A stretch of DNA of 64,000 bases from NCBI RefSeq assembly GCF_010723735.1, contig NZ_BLLB01000002.1:1984001-2048000 (forward strand), read 5' to 3'. A program made the translations under genes and the position numbers. How positions within the stretch are numbered: the first letter of the stretch is position 1; every line of letters starts with the position of its first letter. Positions 10,576 to 19,700 of this stretch are shown here, one piece after another. The DNA is from Mycolicibacterium hippocampi (GTDB taxonomy: Bacteria > Actinomycetota > Actinomycetes > Mycobacteriales > Mycobacteriaceae). The notes under the pieces were generated by a model. The model searched no databases. It saw only the letters and a program-made list of their open reading frames with translations, and had not been told where the DNA came from.

Positions 10576-11913
10576 ATGGCTCGACTGTTCGGCACCGACG
10601 GTGTGCGCGGGGTCGCCAACCAGGAACTGACCGCCGAGTTGGCGATGGCCCTGGGTGGCGCGGCGGCCCGTCGACTGCTCCGCACCGGTGAGACCCGCAG
10701 GCGGGTTGCCGTGGTCGGGCGAGATCCGCGCGCCAGCGGCGAGATGCTCGAGGCGGCGGTGATCGCCGGGGTGACGAGCGAAGGCGTGGACGCGCTGCGG
10801 GTCGGTGTGCTGCCCACACCGGCGGTCGCGTATCTGACCAGCGCCTACGATGCCGACTTCGGTGTCATGATCTCGGCGTCGCACAACCCGATGCCCGACA
10901 ACGGCATCAAGATCTTCGGCCCCGGCGGGCACAAGCTCGACGACGCAACCGAGGATCGCATCGAGGATCTGGTCCGTCAGGGTCCCGGGACGAGGCCCGC
11001 CGGCGCCGGCATCGGCCGCGTCGTGCGGGCCGACGACGCGTTGGAGCGGTACCTGCGGCACGCGGGAAAGGCCGCCACCACCCGGCTCGAGGAGCTGACC
11101 GTCGTCGTCGACTGTGCACACGGCGCGGCGTGGGATGCGGCCCCGCGTGCCTACCGGGCCGCCGGCGCCAACGTGATCCCGATCCATGCCGAGCCGGACG
11201 GTTTGAACATCAACGACGGGTGCGGCTCGACGCACATGGAGGCGCTGCGCTCGGCCGTGGTGTCCTACGGCGCCGACCTCGGCCTGGCCCACGACGGCGA
11301 CGCCGACCGCTGCCTTGCTGTGGACCGCCACGGCCGTGTCATCGACGGTGACGCGATCATGGTGGTGTTGGCGCTGGCCATGCACGAGGCGGGGGAACTC
11401 GCCTCCGACACCCTGGTCGCCACCGTGATGAGCAACCTCGGCCTGCACATGGCGATGCGCTCGGCGGGTATCGACGTCCGGACCACCGGTGTCGGCGACC
11501 GCTACGTGCTCGAAGAGCTCCGGGCCGGTCAGTTCTCGATCGGAGGGGAGCAGTCCGGTCACCTGGTGATGCCCGCGTTCGGTACCACCGGGGACGGCAT
11601 CGTCACCGGGCTGCGGCTGATGTCGCGGATGGCGCAGACCCGGCGCAGTCTCGCCGAGCTCGCGGCGCCGATGAAGACGTTGCCGCAGGTGCTGATCAAC
11701 GTCAACGTGTCGGACAAGGCCACGGTTGCCGACGCTCCGGCGGTGCGGGAAGCGGTGGCCCGGGTGACCGCAGAACTCGGCGACACCGGGCGGATCCTGT
11801 TGCGCCCCTCGGGAACCGAACAAGTGGTCCGCGTCATGGTCGAAGCCGTCGACGAGGACACTGCCCGACAGATGGCGGTGCGGGTCGCGGAGTCGGTCAG
11901 CGCACAGGGCTGA
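10576..11913 (+). CDS. glmM: Phosphoglucosamine mutase
   Basis: A 445-residue enzyme converting glucosamine-6-phosphate to glucosamine-1-phosphate, feeding UDP-GlcNAc for peptidoglycan and arabinogalactan linkage synthesis. The phosphoserine loop I-S-A-S-H-N-P lies near residue 100, the metal loop D-G-D-A-D-R near residue 240, the sugar-binding G-E-Q-S-G-H near residue 325 and the phosphate-binding R-P-S-G-T-E near residue 412. The ATG at 10576 ([12 protein letters not shown]) is the family start; the upstream in-frame extension is not conserved-looking. glmS, the preceding pathway step, is 6 kb downstream. Confidence 0.96.
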   Translation: MARLFGTDGVRGVANQELTAELAMALGGAAARRLLRTGETRRRVAVVGRDPRASGEMLEAAVIAGVTSEGVDALRVGVLPTPAVAYLTSAYDADFGVMISASHNPMPDNGIKIFGPGGHKLDDATEDRIEDLVRQGPGTRPAGAGIGRVVRADDALERYLRHAGKAATTRLEELTVVVDCAHGAAWDAAPRAYRAAGANVIPIHAEPDGLNINDGCGSTHMEALRSAVVSYGADLGLAHDGDADRCLAVDRHGRVIDGDAIMVVLALAMHEAGELASDTLVATVMSNLGLHMAMRSAGIDVRTTGVGDRYVLEELRAGQFSIGGEQSGHLVMPAFGTTGDGIVTGLRLMSRMAQTRRSLAELAAPMKTLPQVLINVNVSDKATVADAPAVREAVARVTAELGDTGRILLRPSGTEQVVRVMVEAVDEDTARQMAVRVAESVSAQG

Positions 11914-11964
11914 CTTCGCGAAACGGGTAGGAACCGACTGGGCCTCTCCGGCGTCCAATCCCAT

Positions 11965-12270
11965 ATGGGGTATACAGACGCTGCGCGCGTCGACGTGGAT
12001 GCGGTGCGCGCGATAGCGCGTGAATACGAGACGGTGTCGTCGATCGTGGACGCCGCTGTCCGAATCCATCTCGGTGAGCTCGCTTTCGGGGCGCCCTCCG
12101 CCGGGCGCGCTCATCTCGCCCATGGGGACACACTCCGCGCCGCCGTGGACGACGTCGTCACGTCGCTGCGGCAGTGGTCACGGGCGGCCGGCGAGATCGC
12201 CGGGGCGTTGCGCGCGTCGGTGGACCGCTACCAGGACGTCGACGCGCATGCCGCCGGACGGCTGGGGTAG
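11965..12270 (+). CDS. Small ESX-secretion-associated-like protein (Rv3440c position)
   Basis: A 101-residue all-helical protein of the small ESX-1 secretion-associated type-C/WXG100-like class: about 100 residues and two helices, but no clear W-x-G. It occupies the position of Rv3440c between glmM and the long Ala/Pro-rich protein. The ATG at 11965 lies in CATATGGGG with a weak ribosome binding site. It is followed by the next gene after 9 bases, so the pair are probably co-expressed, by analogy with paired ESX substrates and their large partners. Export is inference only. Confidence 0.7.
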   Translation: MGYTDAARVDVDAVRAIAREYETVSSIVDAAVRIHLGELAFGAPSAGRAHLAHGDTLRAAVDDVVTSLRQWSRAAGEIAGALRASVDRYQDVDAHAAGRLG

Positions 12271-12279
12271 GCCGCAGCG

Positions 12280-13674
12280 ATGGCCGAGGCGTTCGATGTT
12301 CCGTCACGGTTGGCCGATGGGCGACCTGCCGTCGACATCCTGCAGCAGTACGTGTGGGCCTGCCGTCAACTCGGTTACCAGCATCCCGACATGACGCTGC
12401 ACCCCGGCCAGTTGCGGGACTGGTACGGCAGCGAGGACGGCATGGATCTTGCTGTGCTGCACAGTGATCAGCTGGCTTTGCAGGCTGCCGCCGAGGCTTC
12501 TCAGGATGCGCTGGCGGTTCAGGACCGGCAGCTCACCGCACTTGCGGAAGCGTGGCAGGGTGCCGGCGCAGAAGCTTCACGAGGCTTTCTGCAGCGGCAC
12601 CGCGAAGCGGCGGTGGCCGCGGCGACGGCGGTGCGTACCGCAGCCGAGGCGGTGGGCGCGCTGCGGGAGTGCCTGTGGCAAGCGGTGGACACGAAGGTGG
12701 AAGCGGTGGTCACGATCGAGAACGCCACGCAAGCACAACGTGCGGATTGGCTGGCAGCCGCTTCCACGGTGACGACCGGCGCGGGGGACCGGGCAACAGC
12801 CGCCGAGATGATCGATCAGGCCGTCAAACCGTTTGTGGACAACGAAGTCCGGAATCAGGCGCTCACCGCTCTGCGCACCGCGATGTCCTCGGTCGCCGAC
12901 GCCTACCAGCGCGCGACCGCCGAGATGGTGGCCGAGCGGACGCCGGCGTTCGAAGTGCCAGGAGACCTCGGTCCGCGGTGGAGCGCACCGCCTGCCACCG
13001 TCTGTGATGACAGACCCCGATGTGAGGACAGCGTCGCACCCGCACCCGCACCCGCGGCGTGGACCGCCCCGGCCGCGGCCACGGTGCCCGCCCCGGCGGC
13101 GGCGGTGCCGTCAGGTGTCGCAGAGCAGTCGACTCCACCGGTTGCGCCGGTGCCTGCGGCTCCCTCGATGCCGCCGACGCCGCCCCTGGCTGGCATGGGC
13201 ACCGGCATGCCGGATCTCGGCGGTGGACTGTCGGGTCTCGGACAGCAGTTCGCCGACACGCTCGGCGGGTTGTTGGGAGGTGGTGGGTTGGACGGTGCTG
13301 TCCCGGACCCGCCCGAACTCGATGTCCCTGACCTCGAGGACACCGTCGACGACGAGGGTCCCGAGGAGGAAGCCGAGGAGGAAGCCGACGAAGAGGTCGA
13401 GGAAGCCGACATCGTGGGCGACGAGCCTGTCGAGGAAACCGTCATCGCAGCTGAGCCGGAGGCGGACGAATGCGCGGAACCCGAGGAGGTTTTCGCGGAA
13501 CCGCCACCGGCCCCGACGGCCGCCCCGCCGCCTGCTGAACCGTTGCCGCCGGTCGATATGCCACCGGCCGACCCAGTGGCGGCCGAGCAGACTCCCTGCG
13601 CCATCGCCGCGGACGAACTGCCCCAGGTCGGAGATCTGCCCGCCGCGGCGGTCAACGAGCCAGGTGCCGGCTGA
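12280..13674 (+). CDS. Alanine/proline-rich acidic protein (Rv3439c-like)
   Basis: A 464-residue protein. The first about 220 residues are predicted helical with many Ala/Glu/Gln and repeated W-x motifs (ALAEAWQGAGAEASRGFL), reminiscent of an ESX-substrate-like bundle. The rest is low-complexity: a Pro/Ala-rich section (about 245-310), a glycine-rich stretch around G-G-G-L-D-G-A, then a highly acidic D/E region (about 345-400) and a Pro-rich tail. Its length and place after the small helical protein match Rv3439c. There is no signal peptide. Its 3' end overlaps the convergent acyl-CoA dehydrogenase gene by 23 bases. Function unknown. Confidence 0.75.
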   Translation: MAEAFDVPSRLADGRPAVDILQQYVWACRQLGYQHPDMTLHPGQLRDWYGSEDGMDLAVLHSDQLALQAAAEASQDALAVQDRQLTALAEAWQGAGAEASRGFLQRHREAAVAAATAVRTAAEAVGALRECLWQAVDTKVEAVVTIENATQAQRADWLAAASTVTTGAGDRATAAEMIDQAVKPFVDNEVRNQALTALRTAMSSVADAYQRATAEMVAERTPAFEVPGDLGPRWSAPPATVCDDRPRCEDSVAPAPAPAAWTAPAAATVPAPAAAVPSGVAEQSTPPVAPVPAAPSMPPTPPLAGMGTGMPDLGGGLSGLGQQFADTLGGLLGGGGLDGAVPDPPELDVPDLEDTVDDEGPEEEAEEEADEEVEEADIVGDEPVEETVIAAEPEADECAEPEEVFAEPPPAPTAAPPPAEPLPPVDMPPADPVAAEQTPCAIAADELPQVGDLPAAAVNEPGAG

Positions 13675-14791
13675 TCACCAACCGCTGAATCTGGTTGGTG
13701 CCCTCGAAGATCTGCATGATCTTGGCTTCTCGCATGTACCGCTCGACGCGGTAGTCACGGGTGTAGCCGGCGCCGCCGAACACCTGGACCGCGTCGGTGG
13801 TCACCTTCATGGCTGCGTCGGTGGCGACCAGCTTGGCCACCGAAGCCTGACGCGAGTACGGCAGGCCGGCGTCGCGCCGTCGGGCGGCGTCGAGGTAGGT
13901 GGCCCGAGCCGAGTCCACGGCTGCGGCCATGTCGGCGAGCACAAACGCCAACCCCTGGTGATCGATGATCTTGCGGCCGAACGTGGTTCGTTCCTGGCTG
14001 TAGTTCACCGCATCGTCGAGCGCCGCCTGGGCCAGGCCGGTGGCCACCGCGGCGATCCCGAGGCGTCCGGAGTCCAAGGCGCTGAAGGCGATCTGCAGAC
14101 CTTGACCTTCGGTGCCGATGCGACGGCCGGCGTCGACGAACGCATCGTCGTAGTGCGCGGCGGTGGTGGGCACCGCGTGCAGGCCCATCTTCTCCTCGGG
14201 CCTGCCGAAAGTCAGGCCGGGGGTGTCCTTCGCGACCAGAAAGCAGGAAATACCTTGCGAGCCTTCACCGGTGCGGGCGAACAGGTTGTAGAAGTCTGCG
14301 ATGCCGCCGTGGGTGATCCAGGCCTTCGCGCCGGTGATCGTGTAGCCGTCGTCGGCGGCAGTGGCCTTGCAGGTCAGTGCGGCGGCGTCGGAGCCGGCCT
14401 GTGGTTCGGAGAGGCTGTAGGCGCCTACTGTGGACCCGCCGAGCATCTCGGGCAGCCAGCGTTGCTGTTGCTCGGGCGTGCCGAAGGCGAAAAGTGGATG
14501 ACACGACAGGCTGTGGACGCTGACCGCGACGGCAACCGCAGCCCAGCGGGCAGCGATCTCTTCGAGCACCTGCAGATACACCTCATAGGGCTGACTGCCG
14601 CCGCCCCACTGTTCGGGGTACGGCAGGCTCAACAGCCCTGCGTCGCCGAGCGTCGCGAACACCCCCGACGGGTAGGCCTCGTCTCTCTCGTGTTGATCGA
14701 CGATCGGGTCGAGGACCTTGTCACAGATCTGACGGGCGAGCTCGATCAGCTCGTGTGCTTCGTCGGAGGGGAGCAGACGGTCCACAGCCAT
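13652..14791 (-). CDS. Acyl-CoA dehydrogenase
   Basis: A 379-residue flavoprotein with typical acyl-CoA dehydrogenase motifs: A-Y-S-L-S-E-P-Q-A-G-S-D near residue 125, the G-I-S-C-F region, and the catalytic base in Q-I-F-E-G-T-N-Q-I-Q near residue 365. It oxidises an acyl-CoA at the alpha-beta bond, passing electrons to ETF. The chain-length specificity cannot be told from sequence. It is divergent from a TetR gene 44 bp away, with a shared inverted repeat in the gap, so repression lifted by an acyl-CoA ligand is likely. Confidence 0.9.
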   Translation of the reverse strand: MAVDRLLPSDEAHELIELARQICDKVLDPIVDQHERDEAYPSGVFATLGDAGLLSLPYPEQWGGGSQPYEVYLQVLEEIAARWAAVAVAVSVHSLSCHPLFAFGTPEQQQRWLPEMLGGSTVGAYSLSEPQAGSDAAALTCKATAADDGYTITGAKAWITHGGIADFYNLFARTGEGSQGISCFLVAKDTPGLTFGRPEEKMGLHAVPTTAAHYDDAFVDAGRRIGTEGQGLQIAFSALDSGRLGIAAVATGLAQAALDDAVNYSQERTTFGRKIIDHQGLAFVLADMAAAVDSARATYLDAARRRDAGLPYSRQASVAKLVATDAAMKVTTDAVQVFGGAGYTRDYRVERYMREAKIMQIFEGTNQIQRLVISRHLAR

Positions 14792-14797
14792 ACCGGA

Positions 14798-14829
14798 AAC
14801 AGTACTACAGGACCTATTACAGTACTGTT
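14798..14829. promoter_or_regulatory. Inverted repeat, candidate TetR operator for the acyl-CoA dehydrogenase pair
   Basis: AACAGTACT (14798-14806) and AGTACTGTT (14821-14829) are perfect 9-bp arms with a 14-bp spacer. The right half also completes a 10-bp palindrome ACAGTACTGT. The site fills most of the 44-bp gap between the two divergent genes and so would control both. Confidence 0.7.
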
Positions 14830-14835
14830 GCTGCC

Positions 14836-15411
14836 ATGACCAGGCCCGCGTTCGCCACCAGGCGGCGTACCGAGTTGTTCGACTCGCTGACCGACCTGTT
14901 GCTGTCCGAGGGCTTCGCTCACCTCACCCTCGACGACATCGCCGCGAGACTGCGATGTTCGAAGTCGACGCTCTACACGCTGGCCGGCAGCAAGGAGCAG
15001 TTGGTGCAGGCGGCCACCGTGCACTTCTTCCGTTCGGCGACAGAGTTCGTCGAGGCGCAGGTGGCGGCGGCATCGGGGGCCCGCGCCCGCATCGCCGCCT
15101 ACCTGTCCGCGGTGGGGACCGCGCTGGATCCCGCATCGGACCAGTTCATGGTCGACCTCGACGCCTTCGTCCCCGCACGCGCGGTGTACGAGCAGAACAC
15201 CCGGATCGCCGCGCGTCGGGTGCAGGAGTTGATCGCCGAAGGCGTTGCAGCAGGGGACTTCCGCGACGTGCACGCCGCATTCGCCGCCGACCTGGTGGCT
15301 GCGGTCATGGTGCGGATCCAGCAGCGCGTGGTGCGGGAGAGCACCGGACTCGACGACGCGGACGCCTACCGCGAGCTCGCCGCCATCCTCACCGGCGGGA
15401 TCGAGGCCTGA
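14836..15411 (+). CDS. TetR-family regulator
   Basis: A 191-residue TetR protein: HTH at about residues 33-60 (LDDIAARLRCSKSTLYTLAGSKE), then a helical ligand domain. The ATG at 14836 (MTRPAFATRRR) is chosen because it lies just past the operator; the in-frame extension to 14755 would run through the operator and the dehydrogenase start. It probably represses itself and the divergent acyl-CoA dehydrogenase; the likely ligand is a CoA thioester. It ends 3 bases before the convergent PPOX-type gene stop. Confidence 0.88.
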   Translation: MTRPAFATRRRTELFDSLTDLLLSEGFAHLTLDDIAARLRCSKSTLYTLAGSKEQLVQAATVHFFRSATEFVEAQVAAASGARARIAAYLSAVGTALDPASDQFMVDLDAFVPARAVYEQNTRIAARRVQELIAEGVAAGDFRDVHAAFAADLVAAVMVRIQQRVVRESTGLDDADAYRELAAILTGGIEA

Positions 15412-15414
15412 CGG

Positions 15415-15837
15415 TCAGTTCGCCAGGTCGAACGCCTTGAGCACCTTCGTAGGCGTCACCCGAACCACCAACTCGCCCGGGACACCGTTGCGGCGCCCGA
15501 ACTCCTCGGCCCGGTCCGCGCCCATGTAACGACCGCCGATGCGGGTTGCGGTGTCCAGCACCTCGGCCGGGTCCTCGCCGATGGCCGCGGTGCCCTGGAT
15601 CTGCACGAACGAGAAGGGTGGACGCTCGTCGTCGACGCAGATCACCACGCGCGGATCACGGGCCAGTGCACGTCCCTTGGCGGTGTCCCGCCCGGTGTTG
15701 AAGACCAGCTGGTGCCCGTCGACGATGAACCACACCGGCGCGACCAAGGGCCTGCCGTCCGATGCGACGTAGCCGAGCTTGGCGGTGCGAGTGCCCTGAG
15801 CGAGGAAGGCGATCACGTCGTCGGAGAGCTCCGTCAT
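15415..15837 (-). CDS. PPOX-class F420-dependent oxidoreductase family protein
   Basis: A 140-residue split-barrel flavin/deazaflavin-binding protein of the pyridoxamine 5'-phosphate oxidase fold (T-A-K-L-G-Y-V-A-S-D-G-R-P near residue 20 and G-R-D-T-A-K-G-R-A-L near residue 50). Small members in mycobacteria usually bind F420. Its ATG overlaps the stop of the upstream LLM F420-dependent gene by 4 bases, so the pair form a translationally coupled F420 unit. The substrate is unknown. Confidence 0.82.
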   Translation of the reverse strand: MTELSDDVIAFLAQGTRTAKLGYVASDGRPLVAPVWFIVDGHQLVFNTGRDTAKGRALARDPRVVICVDDERPPFSFVQIQGTAAIGEDPAEVLDTATRIGGRYMGADRAEEFGRRNGVPGELVVRVTPTKVLKAFDLAN

Positions 15838-16883
15838 AACAGCGACTGTAATTCCTCCACGAACGCCACGGTCTCCCTTCGGTCACCGGTGAGCGGGTGG
15901 ACCAGCAGCGTTGTCACGCCCGCCTCGGCGAACGCGGCCACCCGTTCCTCGACGAATCCGCGAGGGCCCACCAATGACACCTGCCGGACGAGCTCGTCGG
16001 GTACGGCCTCGATGGCTTCGGCCTTCTTGCCGGCGAGATAGAGATCCTGGATGTGGTCGGCGACGTCGCCGTAGCCGTAACGGGTGGCCAGGTTGTGGTA
16101 GAAGTTGCGCCCGCGCGCGCCCATTCCGCCGATGTATAGCGCCAATTGTGGCTTGGCCCAGGCCAACCGGTCGTCCATGTCGTCGCCGATCGCCAGGCTC
16201 GCGCTGACCATGACATCCAGTGGACCCAGCGCCGGGTCGCGTTTGGCGGCGCCCGCGCGCAGTGCCGCTCCCCAGACCTCGTCGGCCTTCTCCGGGTAGA
16301 AGAACACCGGCTGCCAGCCCTCGGCGATCTCGGCGGTCAACTCGACGTTCTTGGGTCCGAGGGCCGCGATGGTGATCGGGATCTGTTCGCGGACTGGGTG
16401 ATTGATCAGCTTCAGCGGCTTGCCGAGACCAGTGCCGCGCTCGGCCGGCAGCGGAACCTGGTAGTACTTGCCGTCATAGGCGACGCGCTCGCGCCGCCAC
16501 ACCTGGCGGCAGATCTCGACGACCTCGCGGGTGCGCCCCAGCGGCGCGTCGAACGGCACCCCATGGAAACCCTCGACGACCTGCGGTCCGGACGTTCCCA
16601 GGCCGAGCCGGAACCGGCCGTCGGAGACGTAGTCGAGGCCGGCGGCCGTCATCGCCATCAACGCCGGCGTCCGGGAGTAGATCGGGACGACGCCGGTGCC
16701 CAGCTCGATCCGCGATGTCCGGGCCGCCAGAAAGCCCAGCTGGCTCACGGCGTCGTAGGAGTACGCCTCGGCGACCAAGGCGATGTCCACCCCGATCTTC
16801 TCGAGCTCGACCACCTCGTCGACCGCATCGAGGAAACCGCCGGCGTAGCTGAGAAAGATGCCTGTCCGCATCGGCTTGCGCAT
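15834..16883 (-). CDS. LLM-class F420-dependent oxidoreductase
   Basis: A 349-residue luciferase-like monooxygenase-fold protein. Family features are the TIM-barrel start (T-G-I-F-L-S-Y), the A-L-V-A-E-A-Y region, and G-T-G-V-V-P-I-Y-S-R-T-P-A-L-M-A near residue 65, where F420 sits in relatives. It transfers hydride between F420H2 and an unknown substrate. Two ATGs (16883 and 16871) could start it. A near-perfect dyad at 16893-16920 lies immediately upstream, suggesting control by a TetR-type repressor not obvious among its neighbours. It is coupled to the PPOX gene downstream. Confidence 0.88.
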   Translation of the reverse strand: MRKPMRTGIFLSYAGGFLDAVDEVVELEKIGVDIALVAEAYSYDAVSQLGFLAARTSRIELGTGVVPIYSRTPALMAMTAAGLDYVSDGRFRLGLGTSGPQVVEGFHGVPFDAPLGRTREVVEICRQVWRRERVAYDGKYYQVPLPAERGTGLGKPLKLINHPVREQIPITIAALGPKNVELTAEIAEGWQPVFFYPEKADEVWGAALRAGAAKRDPALGPLDVMVSASLAIGDDMDDRLAWAKPQLALYIGGMGARGRNFYHNLATRYGYGDVADHIQDLYLAGKKAEAIEAVPDELVRQVSLVGPRGFVEERVAAFAEAGVTTLLVHPLTGDRRETVAFVEELQSLL

Positions 16884-16892
16884 TTGTCAGGT

Positions 16893-16920
16893 ATACACCC
16901 AACCAGTTGGTTGGGGGTAT
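16893..16920. promoter_or_regulatory. 28-bp dyad upstream of the F420 oxidoreductase pair
   Basis: Two 13-bp arms (16893-16905 and 16908-16920) match at 12 of 13 positions around a 2-bp centre. The core is CCAACCA-GT-TGGTTGG. It lies 10 bases upstream of the LLM gene start and 5 bases before the 3' end of the upstream hydrolase-like gene. The shape is typical of a TetR operator; a terminator role is possible but there is no T-run. Confidence 0.65.
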
Positions 16921-16924
16921 CCGG

Positions 16925-17788
16925 TCAGGGCTTCAGCAGCGCGACGACCTTGTTCTCGAGGTCGACGGGATCGTCGGCGAACGGATCCATCACCGGTGCC
17001 TTCGGCAACTCGACCTCGGGGTCGGCGAAGTCCTTGTAGTCCTTGTCGTCGGTCAGCATGTGAAGCAGGTAGCCGGTCATCAGCGCCCGAACGATCTTCT
17101 GGGTGCCCTTGTCGGCGCCCGGCAGCCCGACCACCGGGGCGAGACGGCGGCCTTCGACGAGGCCACCGGCCTTGGTCTTGGAGGTGGTGCGCAGCGTGGC
17201 CGTCTTCCATGAGCGGGCCAGTTCGACGGCATTGGAACGCAAGGTCATCGGGTCCCCGGGATCCACCAGGATCAGCCCGGGCACCGACAGCCCCGCACCG
17301 GGCTCCTCCGCCGACGGCCTGGTGACCAGCGGATACGCGGCGAAGACCGCGCGGGGTTTGGCCGACATGCCCGCCGCGGCGAACACCGCCGCCGAGGCGC
17401 CGAACCCGTGCCCGGCGACACCCAACTTCGCCGGATGCACGCTGATCTCTCCGGTGCCCAGGCGCACGCCTGCGATGATGTCCAGCGCGGTGCCCACGTC
17501 GTAGGCCAGGTTGAGCACCGACGGAACCAGCCCCGTCTCGGTGTTGGGCGCGGCGGCCACGATTCCCCAGGACGCCAGATGCTCCAGCGTTCCGTGGTAC
17601 CGATCCGCCGATGTGATCCAGTCGTGCGCAAACGCGACACCAGGCAGATTCTTACCGGCAACCGGGGTGTAGACAACGCCCGGGAGTCCGGCAAAGGCCA
17701 GGTCACCGCGCATGACGCGGTGTGGACCACGGCGGGTCAACGCGCCAAAGAGCTTCTTCGTGCGGGCCACCCGATGACCGTATCCCAC
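16925..17788 (-). CDS. Alpha/beta-hydrolase-fold protein without the usual nucleophile (Rv3438 position)
   Basis: A 287-residue dienelactone-hydrolase/chlorophyllase-like protein. The nucleophile elbow reads G-V-A-G-H-G-F-G-A-S: where G-x-S-x-G is expected, the central residue is Gly. The fold otherwise looks complete. It is therefore probably non-catalytic, or uses a different residue (the Ser two positions on is one candidate). The gene is divergent from glmS, as Rv3438 is in M. tuberculosis. A shorter start (GTG at 17770, beginning V-A-R-T-K-K-L-F) is equally likely and leaves more room for the glmS promoter. Confidence 0.72.
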   Translation of the reverse strand: MGYGHRVARTKKLFGALTRRGPHRVMRGDLAFAGLPGVVYTPVAGKNLPGVAFAHDWITSADRYHGTLEHLASWGIVAAAPNTETGLVPSVLNLAYDVGTALDIIAGVRLGTGEISVHPAKLGVAGHGFGASAAVFAAAGMSAKPRAVFAAYPLVTRPSAEEPGAGLSVPGLILVDPGDPMTLRSNAVELARSWKTATLRTTSKTKAGGLVEGRRLAPVVGLPGADKGTQKIVRALMTGYLLHMLTDDKDYKDFADPEVELPKAPVMDPFADDPVDLENKVVALLKP

Positions 17789-17825
17789 CGGGTGCAGCGG
17801 TATTCCTGCACTACCCTGGATGGCT

Positions 17826-19700
17826 ATGTGTGGAATCGTCGGCTACGTCGGGCAGCGCCCTGCCTGCGCCATCGTCGTCGACGCGCTACGGCGCATGGAG
17901 TACCGGGGCTACGACTCGGCCGGCGTGGCGCTCCTCGACGGTCACGGGGGTCTCACCGTGCGCCGCAAGGCGGGCCGCCTGGCCAACCTGGAGAGTGCGC
18001 TCGGTGAGGCCGGGCCTGATCAGCTCGTCGGTGCCACCGGGCTCGGACACACCCGGTGGGCCACCCACGGCAGGCCGACCGACCGCAATGCGCACCCGCA
18101 CCGTGACGCTTCCGGCAAGGTGGCGGTGGTCCACAACGGCATCATCGAGAACCACGCCGCGCTGCGTGCGGAACTCGAGGGCTTCGGGGTGGAGTTCGCC
18201 AGCGACACCGACACCGAAGTGGCAGTGCACATGGTCGCGCGCGAATTCGCCGGCGGTGAGCACGCCGGGGACTTCGCGGCCGCGGCGCTGTCGGTGCTGC
18301 GCCGGCTCGAAGGGCATTTCACGCTGGTGTTCGCCCACGCCGACGAGCCGGGAACCATCGTGGCCGCCCGCCGCTCCACGCCGCTGGTGCTCGGGGTCGG
18401 CGACGGGGAGATGTTCGTCGGCTCGGACGTCTCGGCGTTCATCGAGCACACCCGCGAGGCAGTCGAGCTCGGCCAGGATCAGGCGGTCGTGGTCACCGCC
18501 GACGGCTACCGCATCACCAATTTTGATGGCATCCCCGCTGATCCGTCGAAGGACTACCGGAACTTCCACATCGACTGGGACACCTCGGCCGCCGAAAAGG
18601 GTGGCTACGAGTACTTCATGCTCAAGGAGATCGCCGAGCAGCCCGCCGCCGTCTCCGACACGCTGCTCGGCCACTTCATCGACAACCGCATCGTTCTCGA
18701 CGAGCAGCGGCTGTCCGATCAGGAACTGCGCGAGATCGACAAGGTCTTCATCGTCGCCTGCGGTACCGCGTTCCACTCCGGGCTGCTGGCCAAGTACGCG
18801 ATCGAGCACTGGACCCGGCTGCCGGTCGAGGTCGAGCTCGCCAGCGAGTTCCGTTACCGCGACCCGGTTCTGGACAGTCACACGCTGGTGGTGGCGATCT
18901 CGCAGTCCGGCGAGACGGCCGACACGCTCGAGGCGGTGCGGCACGCCAAGGAGCAGAAGGCCAAGGTGCTCGCCATCTGCAACACCAATGGCAGCCAGAT
19001 CCCGCGGGAATGTGACGCGGTGCTCTACACCCGGGCGGGTCCGGAGATCGGCGTGGCGTCGACCAAGACGTTCCTGGCGCAGATCGCCGCCAGTTACCTT
19101 GTCGGACTGGCACTTGCGCAGGCGCGCGGCACCAAGTACCCGGACGAGGTGGCACGTGAGTACGCCGATCTGGAGGCGATGCCGGACTTGATCTCGCGGG
19201 TGCTAGCCACCACGGACCCCGTCGTGGCGCTCGCTCACCGGTTCGCCCCGTCGCAGACCGTGCTGTTCCTCGGTCGCCATGTGGGATACCCGGTCGCCCT
19301 CGAAGGTGCGCTCAAGCTCAAGGAGCTGGCCTACATGCACGCCGAGGGGTTCGCGGCCGGCGAACTCAAACACGGCCCGATCGCTCTGATCGAGGACGAC
19401 CTGCCGGTCATCGTCGTGATGCCGTCACCGAAAAACGCGGCGATGCTGCACTCGAAGCTGTTGTCGAACATCCGGGAGATCCAGGCCCGCGGTGCCATCA
19501 CGATCGTCATCGCCGAGGAAGGCGACGACACGGTACGGCCGTACGCCGATCATTTGATCGAAATCCCCTCCGTGCCAACCCTTTACCAGCCGCTGCTGTC
19601 GACGATCCCGCTACAGGTGTTCGCCGCCGGTGTCGCCCAGGCCCGGGGGTACGACGTCGACAAGCCGCGCAACCTGGCGAAGTCGGTCACCGTCGAGTAG
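17826..19700 (+). CDS. glmS: Glutamine-fructose-6-phosphate aminotransferase (isomerizing)
   Basis: A 624-residue enzyme making glucosamine-6-phosphate from fructose-6-phosphate and glutamine, the first step to UDP-GlcNAc. The start is set at the second ATG so that the glutaminase nucleophile is Cys2 (M-C-G-I-V-G-Y), which must become the free N-terminus. The Ntn-hydrolase glutaminase domain covers about 1-240, then two SIS domains (S-Q-S-G-E-T-A-D-T near 360, and the C-terminal isomerase half). The stop overlaps by one base the start of the next gene (TAGTG). With glmM in the same window, two of the GlcN pathway steps are present. Confidence 0.96.
   Translation: MCGIVGYVGQRPACAIVVDALRRMEYRGYDSAGVALLDGHGGLTVRRKAGRLANLESALGEAGPDQLVGATGLGHTRWATHGRPTDRNAHPHRDASGKVAVVHNGIIENHAALRAELEGFGVEFASDTDTEVAVHMVAREFAGGEHAGDFAAAALSVLRRLEGHFTLVFAHADEPGTIVAARRSTPLVLGVGDGEMFVGSDVSAFIEHTREAVELGQDQAVVVTADGYRITNFDGIPADPSKDYRNFHIDWDTSAAEKGGYEYFMLKEIAEQPAAVSDTLLGHFIDNRIVLDEQRLSDQELREIDKVFIVACGTAFHSGLLAKYAIEHWTRLPVEVELASEFRYRDPVLDSHTLVVAISQSGETADTLEAVRHAKEQKAKVLAICNTNGSQIPRECDAVLYTRAGPEIGVASTKTFLAQIAASYLVGLALAQARGTKYPDEVAREYADLEAMPDLISRVLATTDPVVALAHRFAPSQTVLFLGRHVGYPVALEGALKLKELAYMHAEGFAAGELKHGPIALIEDDLPVIVVMPSPKNAAMLHSKLLSNIREIQARGAITIVIAEEGDDTVRPYADHLIEIPSVPTLYQPLLSTIPLQVFAAGVAQARGYDVDKPRNLAKSVTVE

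Noticed and set aside
9415..12123. 902-codon open frame on the minus strand opposite rpsI and glmM
   Set aside because: It is antisense to well-identified genes, rich in Arg/His/Gly, with no recognisable domain; a product of high-GC codon bias.
12833..14839. 668-codon plus-strand frame across the Ala/Pro-rich gene and acyl-CoA dehydrogenase
   Set aside because: Overlaps two supported genes on both strands; composition is Arg/Pro/Ser noise.
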